Shown: piece after piece, positions 57,848-64,000 of the stretch
Numbering within the stretch: the stretch's first letter is position 1
How the letters are laid out: each line of letters begins with the position of its first letter
Assembly: GCA_016789705.1 (NCBI GenBank)
Contig: JAEUQR010000129.1
Span: forward strand, 17,015 to 81,014
Length of the DNA stretch: 64,000 nucleotides
Origin: Acidobacteriota bacterium
GTDB lineage: Bacteria; Acidobacteriota; Vicinamibacteria; Vicinamibacterales; UBA2999
Reading direction: 5' to 3'
Translations under genes and position numbers: made by a program
The notes under the pieces: model-generated
The model's input: the letters and a program-made list of their open reading frames with translations, nothing else
Told to the model about the DNA's origin: nothing
The model's database searches: none

Positions 57848-57879
57848 GGTCTCGCCAGTCTAGTGCAGTGCCTGCGGGC

Positions 57880-58887
57880 TCAGCGTTTCGGCGCCAGCGC
57901 GCGGATGCGTGCGAGGAGCGCCACGTCGCTCGGGAAGAGCCCGGCCGCCGGCAGACGGCCGAGCAGCTCCGCCCACTGCGGCTCCTTCGCGAAGACCGCG
58001 GTGAAGAGCGGCGCGGCTTCGGCCTCACGGCCGATCGAGGCCAGTGTGACGGCATGCCAGAACGGCAGCTCGAGCACCTCGGGGGCGAGCTGGCTTGCCG
58101 CGCGGTATTCGGCGAGCGCCGCATCGACCTTCTTCTCGGTCATGAGTTCGTCGCCACGATTGGCGTGGGTGTACGCGCGCTGATACCTCACGAGCCGCTT
58201 GAGCTCGGCGACCGGCGCGGAGTGATCTTCGACACGCAGGTCGAACGTGCGGTCGGCGCCCGACCACGGCCGTCCGCTGCCCTTCGCCTTCACGATGAGG
58301 ATGGCGGCCGACTGGCGGCCGCGCAGATCGCCGCCGGCGCCTTCGGCCGCCTCGAGAGCGGCGATGAGCCGATCGGCCAGATCCCCGCTGGCACGCTCGT
58401 AGGCCGCGAGCATCGCCGGCCACACGGTGTCTTTCCCCATCATGTTGGCCTGGGCCGAGACGCCGCGCCCCACCACATGCCCAGCCGCGGCAATCGCCGC
58501 CTTGCCCGTGAAGGCCTCGACGCGCCCCTGCGCATCGAGCATCGCCACCTGCCGGCCGTCGCGGTTGGCATCGGCGGCAAGCAGCTGCTTCAGCGTCTCG
58601 GGGGCGCTCACGCCGCCGCGCATCAGGGCGAGGCCACGCACACCGTAGCCCGGGTCCACGAACGACTGCGTGGCCACGACGCCCACGCCGGCCTCCCCCC
58701 AGGTCACGATCGACCCGACGGAGAACCAGTGCGACTGCACGGCCACGCCCATGTCGCCGGTGACCGGGTCGCGGGCGACGATCGAATACGTGTGCACGAG
58801 CGGATCGGCCGCCGCCATCGCCACATCGCCAAACCAGAGCCCCGCCGCGAGCGCCAGGCGCCCCGTCCATCCACGCCGCCGAGTCAT
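57880..58887 (-). CDS. secreted DUF1028 protein with TPR-like C-terminus
   Basis: The 335 residues start with a signal peptide (end near AMAAADP). DUF1028 follows with TYSIVARDPVTGDMGVAVQS, VVATQSFVDPGYG, AMLDAQGRVEAFTG and SAQANMM; its fold is of the Ntn-hydrolase type. The last 110 residues look like TPR helices (KKVDAALAEYRAASQLAPEV). The activity of DUF1028 is not established to my knowledge. Confidence 0.85.
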   Translation of the reverse strand: MTRRRGWTGRLALAAGLWFGDVAMAAADPLVHTYSIVARDPVTGDMGVAVQSHWFSVGSIVTWGEAGVGVVATQSFVDPGYGVRGLALMRGGVSAPETLKQLLAADANRDGRQVAMLDAQGRVEAFTGKAAIAAAGHVVGRGVSAQANMMGKDTVWPAMLAAYERASGDLADRLIAALEAAEGAGGDLRGRQSAAILIVKAKGSGRPWSGADRTFDLRVEDHSAPVAELKRLVRYQRAYTHANRGDELMTEKKVDAALAEYRAASQLAPEVLELPFWHAVTLASIGREAEAAPLFTAVFAKEPQWAELLGRLPAAGLFPSDVALLARIRALAPKR

Positions 58888-58979
58888 GCCGTGTCCTCCC
58901 CGCCGTCGCCCGTGGCGCGGCCCGTCCCAGCGTAAATCGCCGCCCGCCGCCTGAGCCAGCGAAACGGGCCCGGACCTCC

Positions 58980-58985
58980 TATGAT
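58980..58985 (+). promoter_or_regulatory. -10-like element of the M13 peptidase gene
   Basis: TATGAT lies 28 nt before the ATG and leaves room for the GGGAG ribosome-binding site. No good -35 was found. Confidence 0.35.
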
Positions 58986-59013
58986 GAGAGGTCGAACTCC
59001 GGGAGACACCTTC

Positions 59014-61065
59014 ATGCTGAAACCGCTCGCCGCCTGCGCCGTACTGAGCCTCACGGTCGCCTGTTCACAGCCGGCTGCGCCCGAGGCCTCGAAGACCGCC
59101 ACGCCGGCACCGCTCGCCTCAGGCTTCGATGCCGCCACCTTCGACAAGGCCGTGCGTCCGCAGGACGACCTCTACCGGTATGTGAATGGCGGCTGGCTGG
59201 CGCAGACCGAGATTCCCGCCGACAAGGCGTCGTACGGCGGCTTCGTCCAGGCCAACGACCGCACCCAGGAACAGCTCCGTGCCCTCGTCGAGGCCGCCGC
59301 GAAGACGCCCGGCGCGCCCGGCACACCACAGCAGAAGATCGGCGACTTCTTCACCGCGTTCATGGACGAAGCCAGGGCCGACAGCCTCGGCATCACACCG
59401 CTGGCGAGCGAGTTCGCGCGCATCGATGCGCTCACGACGAAAGCCGATCTTGCGGCCTACTTCGCACGGCAGCTCAAACTGGGCGTCAGCGGCGCGGTGA
59501 TCCAGGGCGGCGTCGAAGGCGACGCCCAAGAGCCGACGCGCTCGGTGCTCTACCTCTCGCAGGGCGGCATCGGCCTGCCCGACCGCGACTATTACCTGAA
59601 GGCCGACCCGAAGCTGCAGGACATCCGCACGAAGTACGTCGACTACGTGGCGCAGATGCTCACGGCGGCCGGCGTGGCCGATGCGAAAGCCGCCGCCACC
59701 GGCGTGATGGCGCTCGAGACGTCGCTCGCACGCGCGCACTGGACGAACGTGGAGAACCGCGACGCGGTGAAGACCTACAACCGCGTGCCGGTCAAGGAGC
59801 TCGCCACCCGGTTCCCCGGCATGGACTGGGCGGCGTGGAGCACGGAACTCGGCGTCGCGAACGCGCCACACCTCATCGTGTCGCAGCCGAGCTTCTTCGC
59901 GGCGCTGGCGACGACGGTGAACACGACACCCATCGACCGCTGGAAGGCGCACCTGAAGTTCCACGCCGTGGACCGCTTCGCGCCTTACCTGAGCAGCACG
60001 CTCGTGAACACGCGGTTCGATTTCCGCGGCAAGACGCTGCAGGGGATCCAGGCGCTGCAGCCGCGGTGGCGCCGCGCGCTGACCAACATGGACTCGACGC
60101 TCGGCGAGCTGCTGGGCCAGGTCTACGTGGAGAAGCACTTCTCACCGGCCGCCAAGGCCCGCATGGATCAGCTCGTGGAGAATCTGCGCGCCGCCTTCCG
60201 GCAGGGCATCGACGGCCTCGAGTGGATGAGCCCGGAGACGAAGAAGGAAGCGCAGGCGAAGCTCGCCGCGTTCCGGCCGAAGATCGGCTACCCCACGAAG
60301 TGGCGCGACTACTCAGCGGTCGAGATTCGCAAGGACGATCTCACCGGCAACATGATGCGCGCCATCGAAGCAGACGCGGCGTTCCAGCTCGCCAAGGTCG
60401 GCAAGGACGTCGACCCCGAGGAATGGGGCATGACGCCGCAGACGATCAATGCCTACTACAACCCGATCCGCAACGAGATCGTGTTCCCGGCCGCCATCCT
60501 GCAGCCGCCCTTCTTCGACATGACGGCGGATGACGCGATGAACTACGGCGCCATCGGTGCGGTCATCGGCCACGAGATGGGACACGGCTTCGACGATCAG
60601 GGCCGCCGCTTCGACGCCAGGGGCGTGCTGCGCGACTGGTGGACGGCGAAGGACGGCGAAGAGTTCATGCGCCGCGCGAAGGGGCTCGCGGCCTACTACG
60701 GCGCCAAGGAACCGATTCCCGGCGTGAAGGTCAACGGCGAGCTCACACTCGGCGAGAACATCGGCGACCTGACGGGCCTCGTCATCGCGCACCGCGCCTA
60801 CCAGATGTCGCTTGGCGGCAAAGCGGCGCCGGTGATGGATGGCCTCACCGGCGATCAGCGGTTCTTCGCCGGCTGGGCGCAGGCGTGGCGCGCCAAGACG
60901 CGCGACGAGGCGCTGCGCAATCAGGTCATGGCCGACCCGCACGCGCCCGACCAGGTGCGCGGCAACGGACCGCTGCCGCACGTGGACGCGTTCTACACCG
61001 CGTTCGACGTGAAGCCGACCGACAGACTGTTCCTGGCGCCGGAGGCACGCGTCAAGATCTGGTAA
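59014..61065 (+). CDS. M13-family zinc metallopeptidase, probable lipoprotein
   Basis: The 683 residues resemble neprilysin/PepO enzymes that cut short peptides. The zinc site is HEMGH at 520-524 with the third ligand in GENIGD (Glu581). The substrate motif NAYYNP is also present. The N-terminus is a lipoprotein-like signal with Cys17 (SLTVACSQ), suggesting a periplasmic, membrane-anchored enzyme. ATG at 59014 is preceded by GGGAG; two earlier in-frame ATGs at 58981 and 58984 overlap the -10. Confidence 0.93.
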   Translation: MLKPLAACAVLSLTVACSQPAAPEASKTATPAPLASGFDAATFDKAVRPQDDLYRYVNGGWLAQTEIPADKASYGGFVQANDRTQEQLRALVEAAAKTPGAPGTPQQKIGDFFTAFMDEARADSLGITPLASEFARIDALTTKADLAAYFARQLKLGVSGAVIQGGVEGDAQEPTRSVLYLSQGGIGLPDRDYYLKADPKLQDIRTKYVDYVAQMLTAAGVADAKAAATGVMALETSLARAHWTNVENRDAVKTYNRVPVKELATRFPGMDWAAWSTELGVANAPHLIVSQPSFFAALATTVNTTPIDRWKAHLKFHAVDRFAPYLSSTLVNTRFDFRGKTLQGIQALQPRWRRALTNMDSTLGELLGQVYVEKHFSPAAKARMDQLVENLRAAFRQGIDGLEWMSPETKKEAQAKLAAFRPKIGYPTKWRDYSAVEIRKDDLTGNMMRAIEADAAFQLAKVGKDVDPEEWGMTPQTINAYYNPIRNEIVFPAAILQPPFFDMTADDAMNYGAIGAVIGHEMGHGFDDQGRRFDARGVLRDWWTAKDGEEFMRRAKGLAAYYGAKEPIPGVKVNGELTLGENIGDLTGLVIAHRAYQMSLGGKAAPVMDGLTGDQRFFAGWAQAWRAKTRDEALRNQVMADPHAPDQVRGNGPLPHVDAFYTAFDVKPTDRLFLAPEARVKIW

Positions 61066-61101
61066 CGACGCGGGGCCCGGGTCCCGGGGCTCGGTCCGCG
61101 T

Positions 61102-61971
61102 TCAGCGGCGCGAGGCCTGACCGAAGGTATCGCAGGCGTCGATGGTGCCTTCGGTGAGGCCGCGCCTGAGCCAGGTCACGCGCTGCTCCGACGAGCCGTG
61201 CGTCCACGACTCGGGCGACACGCGGCCCTGCGCGCGCTTCTGCATCATGTCGTCGCCGATGGCGGCGGCCGCGCGCAGCCCCTCTTCGACGTCGCCGGCC
61301 TGCAGCAGGTTCTTCTGATTGGCGTGGTGGCCCCAGACGCCGGCGAAACAATCGGCCTGCAGTTCCTGCATCACCGACAGACGGTTGCCGTCCACCTCAC
61401 TCGCCCGCTGGCGCGCCGCCATCACCTTCTCCGACACACCGAGCAGCGTCTGCAGGTGGTGGCCCACCTCGTGGGCCACGACATAGGCCTGCGCGAAGTC
61501 ACCCGGCGCCCCGAAACGCTGGTCGAGTTCGTGGAAGAAGCCGAGGTCGATGTAGACCTTCTGGTCGGCCGGGCAGTAGAACGGCCCCACCGCCGATGAG
61601 TTGGTACCGCAGGCCGAGGCGACAGCATCGTTGAAGAGCACGAGTGTCGGCGGCTGGTAGCGCTCGCCCGCCTGCTGGAACACGCGGCTCCAGGCGTCTT
61701 CGGTCGAGGCGAGCACCACGGCCGCGAATTCCGCCTGCGGATCCCCGGTGGGCGCGCCCATCTGGCCCTGCTCGGCCGGTGCCTGCGGCCCACCGCCCGA
61801 AAGTCCGCCGGCCATCTGGAAGAGCGTGAGCGGATTGGCGCCGGTGAGCCAGCTCACGATGAGCACGATGACGATGGTGCCGATGCCGAGGCCACCGCCC
61901 ATCCCGCCGCGCACCTTCATGCCGCGCCGGTCTTCGACGTTGTCACTCCGCCGTTGGTCTTCCCACCGCAT
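61102..61971 (-). CDS. YpfJ-family neutral zinc metallopeptidase
   Basis: The 289 residues have one membrane helix near the N-terminus (GLGIGTIVIVLIVSWLTG), a Gly/Pro/Gln linker, then the zinc peptidase domain with HEVGHH at 167-172, ELQADCFAGVWGHH and the closing GSSEQRVTWLRRG. The start at ATG 61971 gives the usual MRWEDQRRSDNVEDRRG opening. The substrate is unknown. It converges with the M13 gene across 36 bp. Confidence 0.92.
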   Translation of the reverse strand: MRWEDQRRSDNVEDRRGMKVRGGMGGGLGIGTIVIVLIVSWLTGANPLTLFQMAGGLSGGGPQAPAEQGQMGAPTGDPQAEFAAVVLASTEDAWSRVFQQAGERYQPPTLVLFNDAVASACGTNSSAVGPFYCPADQKVYIDLGFFHELDQRFGAPGDFAQAYVVAHEVGHHLQTLLGVSEKVMAARQRASEVDGNRLSVMQELQADCFAGVWGHHANQKNLLQAGDVEEGLRAAAAIGDDMMQKRAQGRVSPESWTHGSSEQRVTWLRRGLTEGTIDACDTFGQASRR

Positions 61972-62064
61972 CGTCGTCGCCTCCGTGGGGAGGTCGTCTC
62001 TGCCGCCCCGCCCGGCATCATATGACAGCGCGTCGGGCGGCGAGGTCACAAGTGGGTCAGGCCT

Positions 62065-62261
62065 GGCCGCCATGACGCAGTCCGATCGTCGGGTCCGCTT
62101 CGCGCGTCGGTCACTCGCACGGTCCGGCGACTTGCGCCTGTACAAGCCCTTAAGGGGCCCCAGCCCCTCCTCAGGAGGCACCCGCACTCCCGGTGCGAGT
62201 GTGTCGGACCTGTTCGCGCCACGCTCAGCGTCGCCGCCGATCGGACCGCGTCATGCCGGCC
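62065..62261. repeat. imperfect 24-bp inverted repeats spanning 197 bp
   Basis: Arms at 62065-62088 and 62238-62261 match at 22 of 24 positions after inversion; the core is CATGACGC-N-GTCCGATCG. A second inner pair, CACTCGCAC at 62112 and GTGCGAGTG at 62193, lies between them. The layout suggests a foldable or mobile unit. Confidence 0.65.
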
Positions 62262-62265
62262 GGAG

Positions 62266-62414
62266 CACCGGCGCGAGCCAAGGGCGAGTGATGGTGCCGG
62301 GGGTGGGAATCGTGCCCGACGGCCGAGCGCAATGCGCGACGGCCGAGCGCCTGAGACGCACGCCCGGCACCGGAACGAGCCAACGGCGAGTGATGGTGCC
62401 GGGGGTGGGAATCG
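62266..62414. repeat. 47-nt direct duplication covering the tRNA-Leu 3' end
   Basis: Copies at 62266-62312 and 62368-62414 differ at three positions, and their last 30 nt are identical. The second copy contains the encoded CCA and 3' end of tRNA-Leu. The first copy has only that piece, with no tRNA body. Confidence 0.8.
62317..62350. repeat. 14-bp tandem direct repeat
   Basis: CGACGGCCGAGCGC occurs at 62317 and 62337, a 20-bp period, between the two copies of the tRNA 3' end. Confidence 0.7.
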
Positions 62415-62482
62415 AACCCACACGCCTCTTACGAGACCCGGGATTTTAAGTCCCGTGCGTCTGCCAGTTTCGCCACCCCGGC
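62394..62482 (-). tRNA. tRNA-Leu (anticodon UAA)
   Basis: On the minus strand the gene begins GCCGGGGTGGCGAAACTGGC and has an anticodon stem-loop GGGACTTAAAATCCC with UAA. It has a class II variable arm and the T-arm GGGTTCGATTCCC. The 3' acceptor strand CCCCGGC pairs fully, followed by A and an encoded CCA (86 nt plus CCA). All parts fit a functional leucine tRNA. Confidence 0.95.
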
Positions 62483-62802
62483 GCAGAGACTCACGATACC
62501 CGAGGTCGCCTGCAGCCGCGAAACCTGCGCAACGACACCAACCGAAAGGCGGCCCGCTTCAGGTGACGGCCGCGTCGGGCCCGGTCTCCGCAGACCGTCA
62601 AACGCCAGCGGGGGCGAGTGTCGGCCGGAAGCATGGGGCCCCGGGCGGTGCTGCGCGACGCGCTTCGCGCGTCGCCCTGTGCCTGAACACCCCACGCGGA
62701 CTTCGGCGCCGCCTTGGCGTTTGACGTCTCACGCGTGCGCGGTCTGCTCCGAACGGGCCCGACGCGGCCGTCACCTGAAGCGGACCGTTCCACGCGGCGC
62801 CC
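62483..62802. other. 320-bp gap without genes, containing a large inverted repeat
   Basis: No coding frame is supported between tRNA-Leu and the YyaL-type gene. Most of the space is taken by a 230-bp inverted-repeat unit with a central GC hairpin (GCGACGCGC-TTC-GCGCGTCGC). Confidence 0.6.
62554..62783. repeat. 230-bp unit with perfect 30-bp inverted ends (MITE-like or giant hairpin)
   Basis: The ends 62554-62583 and 62754-62783 are exact reverse complements over 30 bp. Similarity continues inward with GCAGACC and GTCAAACGCCA, interrupted by 15 extra bases in the right arm. A 9-bp GC hairpin lies in the middle. I see no target-site duplication, so a mobile origin is only a possibility. Confidence 0.75.
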
Positions 62803-64000
62803 TTACTGAATCGTCCCCGGCTCCTCGACCGGCCCCGGCTGCACGGTGTCGTCCAGCAGGATGGCGAGTGACTCCGGCGCCTTGACCGGCGCCGCGCACA
62901 CGAAGTCGCGGCACACGAACGCGGCCACCTCGCCGGCACGCGCGGCGTAGGGCGCGGTCCACGGGGCCGCCGTGCCGAGCGCCTCCAGTTGCGCCTCAGA
63001 GACCGGCACCGTCACCGCCGACGGCAGGTAGCGCGACGTGATCGTGTGGTGCAGCGTGTTGGCGCGTTCGCCGCCCGTGACGACGATCTCGAGCGCCGGC
63101 TGCAGCGTGGTCGAGAGCGCGGCCAGCAGGTGCGGCGCCACGCGTGGCTGCGCGGCGAGCTGCCCCCGGCGCGCCGCGAGCACACCTTCCGCGCGCTGCT
63201 GGAAGCGGCTCTCGCCCGTCAGGCGTGAGAGCGCCAGCAGGTTCATGACGGCCACGGACGAGGCCGACGGCTCGGCCCCGTCGTATTCCTCGATCTGTCT
63301 GACAAGGACCGACTGATCTTCACCGGTGGTCGCATACCAGCCGCGATCGTCGGGCGCGAGGAAAAGGCGATCGAGCGTGTCGTGCAGCTCCACGGCCCAC
63401 GTCAGCCACGCCGGATCGCCGGTGGCCTGGAAGAGTTCGATGAGCCCCCACGCCATGCAGGCGTAGTCTTCGGCGAAGCCGTCGATCCCGGCCGCGCCTT
63501 CCGCCACCCGACGCAGCAGGCGCTTCGTGGTGTCGTTCCAGAGGCGCGTGCGGATGAACGACGCGATCCGGACCGCCGTCGCCAGATGCCGCCGGCCGCT
63601 GCCCGCGACACCCTCGTCGAGCACACCTTCCGGCGCCAGCACGCGCGCCGCGCGCGCGAATGCCGCGAGCGCCAGGCCGTTCCATGCTGTCAGTACCTTG
63701 TCGTCGCGTTGCGGGCGCGGGCGCTTGCCGCGCCATTCGAACAGCCGCTGCCGGCCGCGGGCGAGCGCCGCCCCAACCTCTGCCGCCGTCTGCCCCGTCT
63801 GCTCCACGATGGCGGCAATGGTCTTTGCCGTGTAGAGCAGGTTGTTCGCGCCGAACTCACCCTGCGGATCGAACGGCGCGTTGCCGCCCGGCTGCACGCC
63901 GAAGCGCAGCTCCCAGACCTTGCTGTCGGGACCGAGCGCCGCGACGATCTCATCGCGCGAGAAGATGTAGAACGCCCCTTCGGTGGCGCGCGCGCCGGCC
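62803..64000 (-). CDS. YyaL/spermatogenesis-associated protein 20-type protein, N-terminus beyond the window
   Basis: The visible 399 residues are the C-terminal, glycoside-hydrolase-like (alpha/alpha barrel) part of the DUF255/COG1331 family: EGAFYIFSRDEI, DDKVLTAWNGLALAAFARAA, DGFAEDYACMAWGLIELF and MNLLALSRLTG. The N-terminal thioredoxin-like domain should lie past the right edge. The frame continues to the last base, so the GTG at 63897 is internal. The cellular role of this family is not settled. Confidence 0.88.
   Translation of the reverse strand, partial: AGARATEGAFYIFSRDEIVAALGPDSKVWELRFGVQPGGNAPFDPQGEFGANNLLYTAKTIAAIVEQTGQTAAEVGAALARGRQRLFEWRGKRPRPQRDDKVLTAWNGLALAAFARAARVLAPEGVLDEGVAGSGRRHLATAVRIASFIRTRLWNDTTKRLLRRVAEGAAGIDGFAEDYACMAWGLIELFQATGDPAWLTWAVELHDTLDRLFLAPDDRGWYATTGEDQSVLVRQIEEYDGAEPSASSVAVMNLLALSRLTGESRFQQRAEGVLAARRGQLAAQPRVAPHLLAALSTTLQPALEIVVTGGERANTLHHTITSRYLPSAVTVPVSEAQLEALGTAAPWTAPYAARAGEVAAFVCRDFVCAAPVKAPESLAILLDDTVQPGPVEEPGTIQ

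Larger units (their letters stand above)
61972..62393. other. 422-bp gap without genes, rich in repeats
   Basis: I find no convincing coding frame. It contains an imperfect 24-bp inverted repeat pair, small hairpins (CCTCC-TCA-GGAGG; GCAC/GTGC; CCCTTAAGGG), a 14-bp direct repeat and a partial copy of the tRNA-Leu 3' end. Confidence 0.6.

Noticed and set aside
62140..62215. Possible second tRNA-like fold near the CCCTTAAGGG palindrome
   Set aside because: The small hairpins do not arrange into acceptor, D, anticodon and T arms, and there is no T-loop sequence.
62540..62800. Proof of mobility for the 230-bp inverted-repeat unit
   Set aside because: No flanking target-site duplication could be seen and copy number cannot be judged from one window, so it is described only as MITE-like.

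Overview
The window is a gene-dense, high-GC bacterial chromosome segment (roughly 70% GC by eye) with about 59 protein genes and one tRNA. It has no phage genes, insertion sequence or CRISPR array. The gene set suggests an Acidobacteriota-type Gram-negative, possibly class Vicinamibacteria: a TolC/RND efflux set, an energy-transducing TonB, a long plant/cyanobacterial-type IspH, NtrYX, SelB, and large proteins combining tetratricopeptide repeats with signalling domains. This assignment is inferred from gene content and codon use; no marker was searched. Start/stop overlaps of the ATGA or GTGA kind occur at about a dozen junctions, and many genes start with GTG.

Layout. (1) 1-14141, minus strand: 18 co-directional genes with gaps of at most 46 bp. 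From the promoter end they are a TPR membrane protein, a zinc-ribbon/RDD protein, pgpA, cinA, plsY, gpsA, ftsY, ribD, ribE, ribBA, ffh, rpsP, khpA, rimM, trmD, rplS, rnhB and a TPR protein cut by the window edge. (2) 14206-15102: ftcD, divergent from that train. (3) 15105-20250, minus: a multi-pass membrane protein, nrdR and an NtrY/NtrX-like pair. (4) 20344-23650, plus: purC, a small Fis-type protein, then groES-groEL behind a consensus promoter overlapped by a CIRCE operator and closed by a strong terminator. (5) 23812-26683, minus: a TonB-like protein, glutaminyl cyclotransferase and a secreted alpha/beta hydrolase. A tiny tatA follows on plus. (6) 27067-37641, minus: pckA-gatB-ftsE-ftsX, then a small unknown protein, glycerate kinase, rnr and selB behind their own consensus promoter.

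(7) 37777-47018, plus: ECF sigma factor, anti-sigma factor, ispH, Spy-like protein, TolC, membrane-fusion protein and RND pump, which reads as one envelope-response operon. (8) 47046-52405, minus: a TraR/DksA protein, a ferritin-like protein and folK, and an ABC permease/ATPase/GDSL esterase trio. (9) 52474-56907: a PP2C phosphatase divergent from a 986-residue TPR-GAF-AAA+ sigma-54 activator, then an AT-rich inverted-repeat island and a PilZ protein. (10) 56921-64000: an MBL hydrolase, a DUF1028 protein, an M13 peptidase, a YpfJ-type zinc peptidase, tRNA-Leu(UAA) and a YyaL-type protein cut by the right edge.

Most of the window is ordinary housekeeping. The parts that standard features do not explain are the 830 bp around tRNA-Leu (a 47-nt duplication of the tRNA 3' end and two large inverted repeats, one with perfect 30-bp arms), the AT-rich island ahead of the PilZ gene, the TPR sigma-54 activator facing a PP2C phosphatase, an unassigned ferritin-like gene, and a recurring promoter layout that implies leaderless mRNAs.
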